Assembly: GCA_039545275.1 (NCBI GenBank)
Contig: BCHS01000013.1
Coordinates: 310,001-374,000 of the forward strand
Reading direction: 5' to 3'
DNA: 64,000 nucleotides
Origin: Pseudomicrostroma phylloplanum
Taxonomy: Eukaryota; Basidiomycota; Exobasidiomycetes; Microstromatales
The translations under genes and the position numbers were made by a program. Positions 46,606 through 57,997 of this stretch are shown in pieces. Numbering within the stretch: the stretch's first letter is position 1; each line of letters begins with the position of its first letter. Under the pieces are notes generated by a model that did no database searches, was not told the origin of the DNA, and saw only the letters and a program-made list of their open reading frames with translations.

Positions 46606-48471
46606 ATGCTGCGCCTACACTCTTCAGCCTTCCTGGCTCTCGTCCCGTTCGTCTTCTGCGCACTGTCTCTCCTCTCTGCTGCTCCGGCAGAGGCTTCGGG
46701 CTTCGAGCTGCGACGTATCCCGTCCCCTTCAGGCCACGAAGGCATCGCTCAGCGCTCCAACGTGAACGGCAAGGGCCTCGTGCCAGGAGATGCGACCAAC
46801 AACATCACCGACGTCACCGGCGACGGGCTCAGCAAGCCCACCACGAACATCCTCACCACCTTCAACCCGGGCTCCCCCTCCACCGATCTCTTCTCCCCAT
46901 CTCAGCTGGCCAGGATCGCAGCTCAGTCCCTCAAGGTTCACCAGCGCTATGGAAACACATCTAACCCGGTCTCTCAAGCCAAGATTGAGCACCTGACAAA
47001 GGCATGGCAGTACGCCGTTGATCTGATCCAGGACGATGTTATGAACATCGCCAAGCAGATGGGGAGCAAATCGCCCCTGCCTGCCTCTAGCAGTGAGAAG
47101 AGGGCAGAAGCTGATAAGGGAGCGCCGAAGGATAAGGGTCACAAGATGACTACGAAGACTGGGGCCTCTACCCATGCTGGTGCTGGACATCAGCATGGTC
47201 ACTCCAACAAGATGGGAACTCATCATCATCACCACCACGGTCATCACTCTGCCAAGAAGTCCCACCACCACGCATCTGATGCACACAAGAAGAAGGCGCC
47301 GAAGACCGGGGTACACAAGCAGCACAAGCAGCTCAACAAGAAAGTGGGCTCTAGTCTCGCTGCAACGACAAAGGGCGTCGTCAGTGTCCCCCTCGACGTG
47401 GAGCTCAACGCAGACGGGTACCAGCTGGAACCCAACGCCTGGTTCACCATCGGTGGTGATCGCTACCTGATGACCATCGACAGTGGTTCCACCACGCCCT
47501 GGCTCAAGGGCGCCAAGTTCCCCGGCAAGAACAGTAAATCGAACGTCCACCCTACCACTACGGGCAAGGGAGGAAAGCCAAAGGGCTTCTCCCTCCAGTA
47601 CGGCATCGGCAATGTCCAGGGCCACTTCCATAGCGTCGATGAGCTCGCTTTGGGGGACTTGAAGATCAAGAATCTCCAGGTGGGCGCGGCAGACACCACC
47701 AGCAAGAACTTTCAGGAGGACAAGGCCGACGGTGTCATGGGCCTAGCCTTCAAGGAGCTCAACCACCACCTCGACTCTGGCGCCTCCTTCCTGGAGCGTC
47801 TCTACGCTAGCAACTCCAACCTGGACGCAAAGATTGTTTGCCTGGCGATGCAGAACGATGCGAACAAGTCTTCGATGCAGTTTGGAGGACCGGAGCGATC
47901 GCTGTACAAGGGCGAGCTGGCTTGGGCACCCATCAATAAGCTCGGCTTCTGGCAGCTGAACATCGACTCTTTCGCCGCCTCGCCTGCTCCTGCTGCTGGA
48001 GCTGCCACCAAGCGAGACTCTGCCGCTGCCTCGCACAACGACAAGAAGAGCACCAAGGGCAAGAGCGCAGCCCACACCGGCCACACCGGCAAGGCAGGCA
48101 AGGGCGGCATCACCAACATGGACCTCATCCTCGACTCTGGCACCTCTCTCATAGTCGCCGGTCCCGAAGGCGCCAAAGCCTTCTGGGCCGACGTCCCCGA
48201 TTCTACCTTCCACCACGAGTACGACCTGTACACATTCCCTTGCAATGCCAATCTCAAAGCTCAACTCAAGATGGGTGGGAAGACGTGGATGTTGGAACAG
48301 CAACACCTTAGTCTTGGACCTATGAAGGCGGGGAGCGACCGATGTATTGGGTCTGTGGGTGGGATGGACACACAGGGGGTTATTGTGTGGGGATTGGCGG
48401 GATTGAGGAGCATGTATGCCTGCATGGACCATGATAAGAAGACTATTGGCATCGGACAGCCCACCTGGTGA
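46606..48471 (+). CDS. Secreted pepsin-family aspartic protease with His-rich propeptide
   Basis: A1-family aspartyl endopeptidase, single exon, 621 aa. A signal peptide of about 31 residues (MLRLHSSAFLALVPFVFCALS) is followed by an unusually long propeptide. This contains a His/Lys-rich tract near residues 195-230 (THHHHHHGHH, KKSHHHA, AHKKK) that could bind metal. The first catalytic Asp is D292 in MTIDSGSTTPW, and a flap-like YGIGNVQGHF follows. The second is D510 in LILDSGTSLIV, preceded by a Ser/Ala/Lys-rich inserted loop (about 485-507). Two cysteines late in the chain (FPCNAN, DRCIGS) may form a disulfide. No GPI signal is evident. The true start is taken at 46606, since the in-frame ATG at 46474 would bury the signal peptide. 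Confidence 0.88.
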   Translation: MLRLHSSAFLALVPFVFCALSLLSAAPAEASGFELRRIPSPSGHEGIAQRSNVNGKGLVPGDATNNITDVTGDGLSKPTTNILTTFNPGSPSTDLFSPSQLARIAAQSLKVHQRYGNTSNPVSQAKIEHLTKAWQYAVDLIQDDVMNIAKQMGSKSPLPASSSEKRAEADKGAPKDKGHKMTTKTGASTHAGAGHQHGHSNKMGTHHHHHHGHHSAKKSHHHASDAHKKKAPKTGVHKQHKQLNKKVGSSLAATTKGVVSVPLDVELNADGYQLEPNAWFTIGGDRYLMTIDSGSTTPWLKGAKFPGKNSKSNVHPTTTGKGGKPKGFSLQYGIGNVQGHFHSVDELALGDLKIKNLQVGAADTTSKNFQEDKADGVMGLAFKELNHHLDSGASFLERLYASNSNLDAKIVCLAMQNDANKSSMQFGGPERSLYKGELAWAPINKLGFWQLNIDSFAASPAPAAGAATKRDSAAASHNDKKSTKGKSAAHTGHTGKAGKGGITNMDLILDSGTSLIVAGPEGAKAFWADVPDSTFHHEYDLYTFPCNANLKAQLKMGGKTWMLEQQHLSLGPMKAGSDRCIGSVGGMDTQGVIVWGLAGLRSMYACMDHDKKTIGIGQPTW

Positions 48472-48816
48472 AGAGGAGCTTAGAAGGGCGTGGCGTTGCC
48501 CGCACCTCACACTATCCTGACCTACACCCACACGCTCACTCCCCGAGACTCACTTTATATTTTCACTTTCAGTGCCGCCTTATGCCGCCCATTTGTACAT
48601 ACCTCGTCGAATTCAAGCCATCTCTTTTTCTTCCTACCTCGAATGCCACTTCAATCAGTCGTAAAACATTTGCTATCAGGCAGCGCCAGACTGATCACCC
48701 GGCAAAGCATGGAAGCATAGTGGAACATTCGATGACATTGATTTGAAACGACAAGCACACGGAGATACAAAATTGAAGTGGCACGACGCTGACACTAGCT
48801 ACGGTCGCGAGCGCGC
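48472..48816. terminator. Convergent 3' spacer
   Basis: 345 bp between the protease (plus) and a minus-strand gene, both ending here. AT-richer than surroundings; contains a TATATTTTCA-like run near 48557. Likely polyadenylation region for both; no gene seen. Confidence 0.4.
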
Positions 48817-51040
48817 CTACTGATATGTTCGTTGTTGCTGGTATTGATGCGGGGACATGTACGGAGCTTGCGAAGGGTGACTTTGTTGGTATGAATGTTG
48901 GTGGTGATGCTGCTGGTGCTGGTGCTGATGCTCGTACTGTGCAAAGGAGTGGTCCTGTACCAGCATGTGTTGCGCGAATCCCTGCTGGGAAGAAGAGGCC
49001 GAGAGAGGGGTGCCGAACCCCGGTTGGTCCATCCCAGGGTTGGCAGCATATCCCGGGAAGAAGCCCGGTGGGGGCGCCATCCCGTAGCCGCCGCCTCCGT
49101 GCATGCCGACAGGCAGGGAGCCATCGAAGTAGGCCATCGTGGGGCTCTGGCTGTAATGATGAGCCGAGGAAGCAGGTATGCCATCGGTAGTCATCGAGTA
49201 CTGCATGGGGGGTCCACTGGGAGTGAAGACGTCTTCCTGGGTACTCCCACGTCGCGCTTGACGAGGAGCTGCAGCGAACAGGGCGTGCAGGTGCTGCTGA
49301 TCGGGGGACTGGGACTGAGCGTACTGCGAGGCTGAGAGGCTAATGGAGCCGCCAGGACGGAATGCGGCCGCTCGTACCGCGGACCGGGGGATGTGGCTGG
49401 GAGCATGCGTCGCAGAGCGAGGCATGTCGACCGCTGTTGGCTGCAAAGAAGTAGAGGGGTGTGCGTCGTCGGAAACGGGAGCAGCAGAAGGTTCCAATTG
49501 AGGAGCACTTGCCGACCGCAGGATTTGTTGTACCGCAGGTGAAGAGTAGTGGGACACTTGATTTGCGAAACCCTCGCGTAGGTCCCACACTTGGCCCTCG
49601 GCATCGATGGCGAGGCCAAGAGGCAAGCCCGTAGGGAGTGGCAAAGTGATGACACTCGAGACTTGGCCGTGCTGCGTCTCAGCGGCGTTGAGGGCATTGG
49701 CCACGACATCGTCTACCTTCGACTCCTGTGCACTTTCCTGCTGCTTTGGACGATGGACCACCGGTGAAGGTAGCTTGACGACGACGCGATGCGGCTGGCT
49801 CTCGCTGTCTGTCTTGCCATGGTCTGCGACCAAAGCACTGGCTTCTGCACGACGATCGTCCGTCATACCTGTCGCTGTGCGAGCCATCTCAACCTCAACA
49901 GCGCTCGCCTCGTGAGCTTCACCTGTTGATTCAAGGGTCATGGCGGACGTAGACTGCTGAAGCTGCATCTCCGCTTCAAGGCCGCGCTTGCTCTGGAGGA
50001 GAGGCGAAGATACAACAGTCGTAGCAGGAGTGGAATGTCCACTGTGGCTAGCGTCCGAGTTGCTAGCAGCTCTGGCCTTTGGGGCCGCAGATTTCTGTTG
50101 CTGCTGACGAGCCTGTCGCTCCATTGCCTCTCTCTGTGCTCGAGGCATGATAGGAGGAGCTGCGCCACTTGCCCACTGAGACGGCGAGGGTGACATGCTG
50201 GGCGCCTTGGGCTCTCTCCACTGAGAAACTCCGTCCCAGGAAGAGTTTGAGCCGAAGCGAGAGCCACCTCTACCTCGAAGCGAGCTATGCATTCCACGCA
50301 TCGGCACGCTCTGAAAGCCGCCCCGTCCTCCTTGAAAGATGCTGTGGAAATCGTATGATCGATCGGATCGCGCAGAAGAGCTTCCGTCGTTGCTAGGTCC
50401 TGGCACAAGCGGGGCAGATTTCGAGACAGAGGATGACACCTGGGGATCGGGCTGATCACGCCTTGCGGGGGCTTCTTGGTGCTCTGACACGGCGCCTGGC
50501 CCAGTCGCCTCGGCTGGAGCAACGACGACAGCCACCTTTGGCTGGACAGGCTCTGAGATCGCAGGAGACTCTGTCTGCGCTGAAGAGTCCGCCTGAGTAG
50601 ACTTTCTCGCCTCCTGCTTCTCCTTCTGCTTGGCCTTCTGTCGAGCTTTCTTAGCCAGCTGGGCATCAGAAGGTGGCGGTCGCAGAGGGAAGGAGGACAT
50701 GACTGCTGGATCCCCAAATTCTTCCTCTGCCATCTCAGCCCATCCTGTCGTTGCGGCGGTTGGCTTCTGAGGGGTAGCGCTAGTGTCGCCAGAGGCCGGG
50801 GTGGCTACCTTTGCATTGGAGGAAGAGGGTGTGCGGTTGGGAGTTTTCTTGGCGCTCGAGGGGAGGGGCTGCTTAGTGGCAGCATTCCTGCTGGGTGAGG
50901 CGACGCTGACAGAAGTATCTGCGCTCACCTCGGCCGCTGAAGCAGCCGCTGGACGTGACGGCTTAATCTGTGGCGAGCCCTGACTCTTCACCTCCGCTAT
51001 CTTGGCTTTTTGCTGCTTCTGCTCTGCGCCTCCAGGCTGT

Positions 51041-51081
<41 letters not shown>

Positions 51082-51300
51082 CTGCTGCTGGGCAGTAGAC
51101 TTCTGCTTGGCCAGACCCGGTCGAGCATTGCGAGGGGATGCCCGCGGTGAGTGAGCTACCGCCTCCGAAGCAGCCGCTTTTGGCGTTGTATTTGCATTGG
51201 CAATTTTAGAGGACGAGGGCTTGCGTTGTTGATTCCTCAATTGAGGCGCAGGAGACTTGACAGTTGGAGAGGCGGCTTGGATTGATGAGGAGGCGGCCAT
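48817..51300 (-). CDS. Low-complexity, poly-Q and RGG-containing protein
   Basis: Single exon of 827 aa with no recognised catalytic domain. An 18-19 residue glutamine run lies after STAQ near the N-terminus. Further on come a short acidic patch (GWAEMAEEEFGDP), a Lys-rich helix (KKARQKAKQKEKQEARK), RGG-type repeats (FQGGRGGF, RGRGGSRFG), and a Gln/His/Tyr-rich C-terminus (HQHQQHHHQHSYQQ, ending RTYQ). This composition suggests an RNA-binding or phase-separating protein, but I cannot assign a family. The gene is divergent from the complex I gene at 51822. Confidence 0.75.
51036..51090 (-). repeat. CAG/CAA trinucleotide tract coding for poly-Q
   Basis: Within the preceding minus-strand gene. 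On the coding strand CAA and CAG codons alternate in the far part and CAG runs uninterrupted in the near part, a pattern prone to length variation. Confidence 0.7.
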
Positions 51301-51821
51301 ATCGAGGGGTATGCAAGTGGAAGATGGAGCAGGTATGTAGTCGATGCCTTGTGACGTGGTGGGGTCAGTATTAGTAGACCGGGTAGTAGAGAGCGTGGAG
51401 GAGTGGATCTTGTGCGGAAAGGGAGCGTGGCGGAGAATGCTGAGCGTGTAGTGGGCGTTGCGTGTTGATGGGTATGTCGTGACAGATTATGGCGAAGTCT
51501 TGCTCTCGCTGTGAGACGATAGTATGGATATATACTGCTTGTGGGAAAAGGGAGGGTCACTTCGCTGCTTTGGTAGGACGATGTGGGACGGAGGTGTTGG
51601 CTGGAGAGCAGAGTGTTATTAGCTGAGGCCGGTCAAGGCAAAGCATCCCCCAGGCCCCGCCACACTCAGCCTCTGCCAAAAACCGGAGCCGGAAGCAGAG
51701 ATCCAGACGCTCCTCCGCCTGTCCGCCCGCCCGCCCGCCTGCCCGTCCGCTCGTCATTAGCAACCCCCGAGCACATTGGACCATCCCTCTTCCCACCTTT
51801 CGCATCCTCCTCACCTTCAAC
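51301..51821. promoter_or_regulatory. Divergent promoter of the poly-Q gene and complex I subunit
   Basis: About 520 bp. Includes a GTCCGCCCGC-type repeat at 51718-51745 and a pyrimidine tract before the plus-strand ATG at 51822. Both start codons point away from this block. Confidence 0.45.
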
Positions 51822-52397
51822 ATGCTCCAAATCGCCCAATCGTCCTCTTCGCGAGCAGTCGCAAGGCTCGCTACTGCTCCTCTGCGCACGGCAGGTCAGC
51901 GCAGGCTAGCCTCTGGCGGTGGAAGCAACTACAACCAGCCTTCTGGTTTCCTCTTTGGAGAGAAGGTGAGCATTCGAGATTTGGAAGCTGTCCGAGCTGG
52001 GCACGAGTCCCTTGCCCTAGGGCCTATACTGACACTGAGTCCCCGCTGTCTGTGTATGATCCCTTGCTCAGCCCCTCCCCAAGGGCCAGAAGCGCGAGAA
52101 GGAGGACTGGGAGAGCATCTGGTACTGGGGAATGGGCGGTGGACTGGCATTCATGACCATCGGCTACCTCTACAAGCCCGACACCAGGTGAGTGGGCAGG
52201 GCCCTCCCGGTCATTGCTGTCAAGGTCCTTCCTGGCAGTATCTGACATGATCCTCCCCCCTTTTCTCCCTTCTCGTCTTCCTTTGTAGCATCCAATCATG
52301 GGCCATGCCAGAGGCAAAGAAGAACCTCGAGGCCTCGGGCAAGACGTGGAAGTACGTGCCTTCGAAGAACTCTGACTACTACGGAAAGGAGACATAG
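51822..52397 (+). CDS. Complex I subunit ESSS (NDUFB11-like)
   Basis: Accessory subunit of mitochondrial NADH:ubiquinone oxidoreductase. Exons 51822-51965, 52072-52187 and 52289-52397; predicted 122 aa. A mitochondrial-type N-terminus (SSSRAVARLATAPLRT) precedes YNQPSGFLFGEKPLPKGQKR, then KEDWESIWYWGMGGGLAF and GYLYKPDTSIQSWAMPEA, which match the NDUFB11/ESSS pattern. One TM helix lies in MGGGLAFMTIGYLY. Size and motifs are normal for the family. Confidence 0.92.
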
Positions 52398-52603
52398 GCG
52401 TAGCTGTAGATGGGAAAGGGATTCAGGCAGCGGACTCAAAGTGGAGGGAGATCTGCGCTGCACTGCAATCCTTGGTAGCGTGCGAGGGATGCAATACAGA
52501 CAAAGATACACACAGAAGCGAACACAGTCCACCTCTGGGGGCACCTCATGGCTGGAAGAGATAAGTGATGGTATTGCTTTACGTCTTTGACACCGCGCAC
52601 CGC

Positions 52604-54431
52604 TCAGGCTGCTTTGCCTCTGGCCTTGAACCTCTCCAGACCAGCCAGCATCGAGGCTGCTCGATTCCTGGCCTCGCGCAGCCCCTCCTGATCAGCCAGG
52701 CGGTAGGCTCTCTGTAGGTAGTTGCGAGCTGCGCAGTCGTCCTTTGCGAGCTATGAATAGGACAAGGGAAGGGCGCTGATGGTCAGAGAGAGAGTTTAGA
52801 GGAACATCGATGGACAGGCGCAGCGGGTCTACTCACCTGCGATAGCGATCCCAAGTTGACCAGGAGGGTCACTTCGGCTCTGATGCACTCCCTCCTGACT
52901 TCCTCTGTCCGCGCCTCTTGCTCTGTGCCCACGACCTCCTTCGCCTTGCCCACTACAGGCGCTACTGTCCCTTCACCAGCGCCGCTCTGACCTTGACTCT
53001 GACCCTGGTTCTGGGATTGACTCAGTCCCCATCCGACCTTGGCATTCGTCGACTGCACGAGTGCCAGTCCCTTCTTGGCCCACTGCAGCGCCTGCTTCTC
53101 CTTGCCGCCCGCCGCTGCTGTGGCTTTAGCAAACTCTTCGTCGTCTGGCTTCTCTCCCTCGAGGAAGAGCTGGCTGAGGTTGTTCATCACCACTGCCGCG
53201 CGACATCGGTCCGAGACGGTGATCTTCTCCTGAGGTTTCCTTGCTTTGGCAGACGAGGTAGGGATGAGGATCTCGAGAGCCTGCAGGTAGAGGGGCACGG
53301 CGTACTCTGTGCGACCTTCGCGAGCGTAGAAGCTGCCGAGGGACTCGATGGAGCCTAGCAGGTCCGTTTGGCTCACCCAGGGTGGCAGATCTAGCTCAGC
53401 GAGAGACACCGAGTCGTTCTGGCTGGCCTCTTTGCTCAGGGGCTCCGAGCCTGGACGTGAGGCGGCAGATGTGACAGCAGCAGCCTGCTGAACGTCCTGT
53501 GGGACGGAAAGACGCAGCAGCTCTTCGACGCTCCACACCAGGTGCGTCTCTGCTGCCTCTCGAGCGGCTCGCTTGGTAGGCAGAGGGGGAGGAGGACCGA
53601 TCTCTTCTGCATCTGCGTCACCTAGAGGCAGAGCGTGCAGAGCCCTCTCGGCAGCTGTTCTCATGAGATCACTTCCGCTGCTCCTCTCTGGGCCAACGAC
53701 GGCGATCTGTAAAGCCACCTCTCCAAGCTTCTGGGAGATGGCCACTGCTCGCGCTCGTTCTACGCCTGGCCTGCCCACGACACTGCCTTCCGAGGTCAGA
53801 CAGGACTCAAAGGCCTCCTTGTAGGCTGTGTATGCCTTGTCGAGCTGGCCCGCCTCTTCCAGCATGGAGGCAAGGGCAATGCTGATTCCCGTCACCTTGA
53901 GGAGAGGAGAGGGTGCCAGGAGCTCAGGCGAAAGTGTCTGAGCGGTAGCGAGAGCGCTGCGAGAACAAGTGAATACGCAGGTGAGCAATTTGCAGCCCGA
54001 ACATCTCCCTCTGCCTTGCCTTCGAGCACTTACGTTCTGAATCTCTTTTCTGCCTTCTTTACATCTCCCGACTGCCTCAGCTTGACGGCCGCCCTGAGGT
54101 CATCGCGCAACTGTGGCGGCCATGTCTCAAAAGCGGTAAAGTACCGATAGAGGCCGTAAGATGTAGCTGCAATCCCTGCGGCGGTAAGGAGGAGGAATGT
54201 GGTACCCACACGAGGCGTGCCGCCAGACTTGTGGCCCTTGGGTGGTGCGGGAGGTACGAACTTGCCTCCTGTGCTAGGAGCGGGTGAGGAAGAAGACGAG
54301 GATGAGGAAGAGGCGGTGGCTGTGGAGTTGAAGCGTTGAGAGGCTACAGGAAGGGTCCGCTGTACAGCGCTGGCTCTGACTAGTGGCAGCAGCGCAGCTG
54401 TACGCAGCACTGCTCTCGTCGGTGTGGACAT
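52604..54431 (-). CDS. Mitochondrial TPR protein, Mgr3-like
   Basis: Three exons: 54431-54034, 53956-52837 and 52750-52604; predicted 554 aa. The N-terminal Ser/Ala/Arg-rich presequence looks mitochondrial. A TM helix (VGTTFLLLTAAGIAATSYGLYRYF) is followed by WPPQLRDDLRAAVKLRQ and helical repeats with A..Y..AL-type spacing (DKAYTAYKEAFESC, YAVPLYLQALEIL, NNLSQLFLEGEKPDDE, NYLQRAYRLADQEG). The arrangement of presequence, single TM helix and TPRs resembles Mgr3, an adaptor of the yeast i-AAA protease in the mitochondrial inner membrane. TTC19-like proteins are an alternative. It is divergent from MPDU1 across 308 bp. Confidence 0.75.
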
Positions 54432-54739
54432 TGTGGTATAGACGATGCTGGCTTTAGGTATCGATGGGTGGAACAAGTTGCGGAAAGGGCGCCTTGGATG
54501 CTTCCTGGCTGAGAATCTCTTGTCAGATTCTGCGTGTGGCCTCTGTGCGTGGCTTTGCCTTGGCTGCTGAATTCTCCACTTGGCTCGAGCCCCGCATCTG
54601 ACCACACACGACGCGGGCAGAGACGCAGGGCACAGCGGGAAACACGCACAGATACACACAAAGGCGACGAACACACGTCTGATCCGCAGACCTCACCACC
54701 ATCCAACAGTACTCGAGCAGCATATCTCCAACGCTCGCC
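54432..54739. promoter_or_regulatory. Shared divergent promoter (Mgr3-like / MPDU1)
   Basis: Only 308 bp separate two start codons on opposite strands, so the promoters must overlap or be shared. CACA-type repeats occur near 54652-54660. No specific motif was assigned. Confidence 0.5.
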
Positions 54740-55766
54740 ATGACAGCCGCACTACAGAGCATCACCCACAACTTGCCCGGGTTCATCCGCGATCCAGCCA
54801 TCGCCCTCATCGGCCAAGAATGCTACACCACCCTCATCTACAACGTCGACTTTTCCTCGCAGCGGTGCATCCGCCTCTTCATCTCAAAGGGTCTCGGACT
54901 CGGCATCGTCGTCTTTGGCAGCATCATGAAGCTGCCACAGATGATCAAGATTGTCAACGCACAGTCTGCAAAGGGAATCTCGCTCACCATGTACGCACTG
55001 GAGGTGTGGGCATACACTGTCAGCCTCATCTATGCCTACAGGTCGCAGCTGCCATTTAGCACCTATGGCGAGAATGCCAGCTTGACGCTGCAGAGTGAGT
55101 GAAGCGCAACTATGCCATTGCTTCGAATGTCGTGCTGTATTCCGTAGCTTACGTCAAGCTGCCTGCCGTCCCACCCCTCCTCCCCTTCCCAGACATGCTC
55201 ATCACCCTCCTGATCATCTACTACTCCCCCTCCGCCTCCCGCCCCATCACTGGCGGAGGAGCGATCCGCACCTCTTCCTCCTCCTCTTCGCGTGTGGTAC
55301 CCCTCACCCTCGCCACCCTCAGCATGGCCTCCCTGGCCCTCTTTCTCCTCACCCCTTCCTTTTGCTCCTCCTCCCTCCTGACCCTCCTGCAAGGAACCAC
55401 CATCCCTGTCTCCCTCCTGAGCAAGATTCCTCAGATCTTGGAGCTCAACAGGGAAAAGGCGACGGGGAATCTCAGCGCAATCGTCGTCTTTGCCCAGCTT
55501 CTTGGTACCGTGGCGAGGGTGTTCACCACTGCTACTGAGACGGACGATATGCTCCTGCTGGCTGGATTTGCCGGAGCGACCGTCTTCAATGGGTGAGCAG
55601 AGGAAGTCAACATGAGGGCGCAGAGCGGTGCAGGGTCACTGATGAGTCCTTTCTCCTCCTTTCTGCCCCTATCCATTCCCTCAGCATCATCGCAGCACAG
55701 TACATCATGTACTGGAACGGAGACAAGGCGGCCTACAAGTCGGCTGGCGGCAAGAGACTGGATTGA
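54740..55766 (+). CDS. MPDU1/Lec35-family PQ-loop protein
   Basis: ER membrane protein needed for use of dolichol-phosphate-mannose and -glucose in lipid-linked oligosaccharide and GPI synthesis. Exons 54740-55094, 55193-55592 and 55685-55766; predicted 278 aa. The 98-nt first intron joins a|ac to give LTLQNMLITLLIIYYS, as in the family. PQ-loop motifs: GSIMKLPQMIKIVNAQSA near residue 65 and SKIPQILELNREKATGNLS in the second half; the chain ends in YIMYWNGDKA. The two halves are separated by several TM helices. ALG12, a user of the same donor lipid, lies 48 kb to the left. Confidence 0.93.
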
Positions 55767-56131
55767 GCAGCACAGGGGCAAAGCAAGCTCCGGAAGAAGT
55801 CACTATTAAACTGGAGAAGCTTCGCAAAGGGACTTTCGTCAATTTCGAATCCAAGGTCGATTGCTCGGTGTGAGACAGGGGCAGGGTTTGCTTGACGTGC
55901 GCAGGAAGGAGGCTACGCAGCGCGGACAGTAACAAGGACCGACCGTTTGACTTCGTTTCGTCTCGCTGAAGACAGAGAGGGTCTTCGTGTTTCGGATATG
56001 CTATAGGGTGACATGTTCTACAAAGACGGGCAAGCAAGCAAGGAACGATACCAGCAAGATAGAATACACTTTCAAAGGTAAAGATTGAGACTGTGACACA
56101 GGAGCGTTGAGTTTTGAGAGGCAGACGCTCC
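55767..56131. terminator. Convergent 3' spacer
   Basis: 365 bp between MPDU1 (plus) and the minus-strand permease. Holds the 3' ends of both transcripts; no coding region was recognised. Confidence 0.4.
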
Positions 56132-57997
56132 TCAGACCGGACATCGGAAGTTGGGGTTCTGCTTATCGGTCAGGTCCATGAAGGCCGAGTCCAAGTGGTG
56201 CATCTCGGCGCCCTTTTCACTCCCTTCGCCTCCCTCTTGCACCTTGACCTCGACCTCGTGAGCGCTTTTATGTCCGGCCTGTGCTGCTTCCTTGCGCTTG
56301 TTGCGATGGACTGCGATACCCCAAGCTGCGTACGAGGTGGGTATAGCGACGACCAGACACGCGAGGATAATGCTCCAGGGTACTGTGTTGGCAGGCGAGA
56401 ACTCTGCCTTCCACATCAGTGGGCCTGGGTTGAACGAACAGTGGAGAGATTGCAGCTCTCGTGGGTCAGCATTTCGACCTGTCGCCACTTGGTACGCACA
56501 TGCCGGCACACCTCAACTGACCTGCGATGTTGCCTACACAGTAACCGATCAAGAACAGGGCGTTGCTGAACATCTTCTTGCTGGACCCTGCCGAGCATGA
56601 CGAGTTCCAGCTCATTCCAAGTACGAACGACGCTGTGCTGAGGAAAAAGTAGATGGCAATGAGCCTCGCGACCTTGTGTTCCTGACCGAGCCCGAGCAAC
56701 ATCGAAGCTCCGACCAGCGACGGGATGGTCCAGAAGGTCATGACGTGGATGGTCTTCCATCGTCGAGCGGACCAGGTTGCGAGTGGGATAGTGATCATTT
56801 CGAACACACCAGTGGGAATGTTCAAAAGCGCAGTCTGCAGCGTCGTGAAACCAAATTGCTGAATGATGATGCTGCGCTGCTGGGTCAAGCTATTGGGAAT
56901 GTTCTGTAGGATCGAGAAGATGAGCATGAGCCAGATGCGGTAGTCCAGAGCAGCTTCCTTGACTTGGTCAAATTTGAAATGTATGTTCTTCGAGCCGTCT
57001 TGGTTTCGAGCCACTCGCTTGAGCGCCATGGCCTGTTCTCTGCGGGTGAGCCACCTGGCCGTAGCCGGCGTCGAAGGCATGAGCCAGAGCCACAGAGCCT
57101 GCGCAAGGAGCGTGTGTGTACGCGAAGGGTCAGTGCATATTTTTCAGCAGATGCTGCGATCCCTTCCGAACTCACAGTGTTGAGGCAGCCAATCAGGCCC
57201 AAGATGAGGAAAAAGGGCCTCCACGGAGACCAATCGCCGATGTGAATGTACTGTGCACCATAAGCTACCATTGCGCTAAAGATGATTGCCGCGCCATTCA
57301 TGAGGAACCAAAAGCCCACACGGGTCGCCTGTTCCTCGTGACGATAGAAGGCACTGGTCAGCAGCAGGAACCCAGGCGTGACAAGCCCTTCAGTGGCTCC
57401 CAGCAGGAGTCTAGTGGTCAGGAAGCCGCCATAAGAATTGCAAGCCATGGTACACAACAGCAGGATAGCCCAGCTAGCCGTAGCTCCCGTCAGCACCCAT
57501 CCCGTATGGAAGCGCTGCAGCAGGAGTGAGTTGGGCCATGCGCATGCGAGGTACGTAATATAGAAGAAGCTTGAGCAGTTGTTGTATCGCGCCGTCGTCA
57601 GATCGAGATCAGTCTTGATGCCCAGAATGGCCGAGGAGCCCAGGGAAGTCTTGTCGGCAAATTGAATCGCATAGGTGAGGAGCATTAGGGGCAGGATATG
57701 CCAGTCGATCTTCCTAACCAGCTTGCGGTACTCTTCTTCGGTGACATCGTCTAGCTGTCCTTCGAATTCCATCATCAGCTGCGCACCTTCGTCCAGCTTG
57801 TGCATGTCTACCGAGCGGCCTGCGCCTGAGCCGGTAGTTGCAGAGCCCGCTGCGAGATCTTGCAGAGTGACGGAAGGCTTCTCATAGTGTTCGTCTTGAG
57901 AGGGGAATTTGAGGCTGTGTTTCGAGTCGGGGCGGGAGGGAGTAGGGGAGGAAGGGACTGCAGGTACCACATCGATACCTGACGAGGGATGAGCCAT
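56132..57997 (-). CDS. Anion:cation symporter-family MFS permease (Dal5/Tna1 type)
   Basis: Plasma-membrane uptake permease of organic anions such as allantoate, nicotinate or pantothenate; the substrate is not decidable. Exons 57997-57176, 57098-56522 and 56424-56132, joined phase 0 and g|gc; predicted 563 aa. The start at 57997 (CCATGGCT) is preferred over an in-frame ATG at 58057. The N-terminal KIDWHILPLMLLTYAIQFADKT is the family signature before TM1-2, followed by YNNCSSFFYITYLACAWPN, ATEGLVTPGF and a cytosolic loop with FKFDQVKEAALDYRIWLML, and later GNIAGPLMW at the last splice. The tail is charged and ends with NPNFRCPV. Confidence 0.9.
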
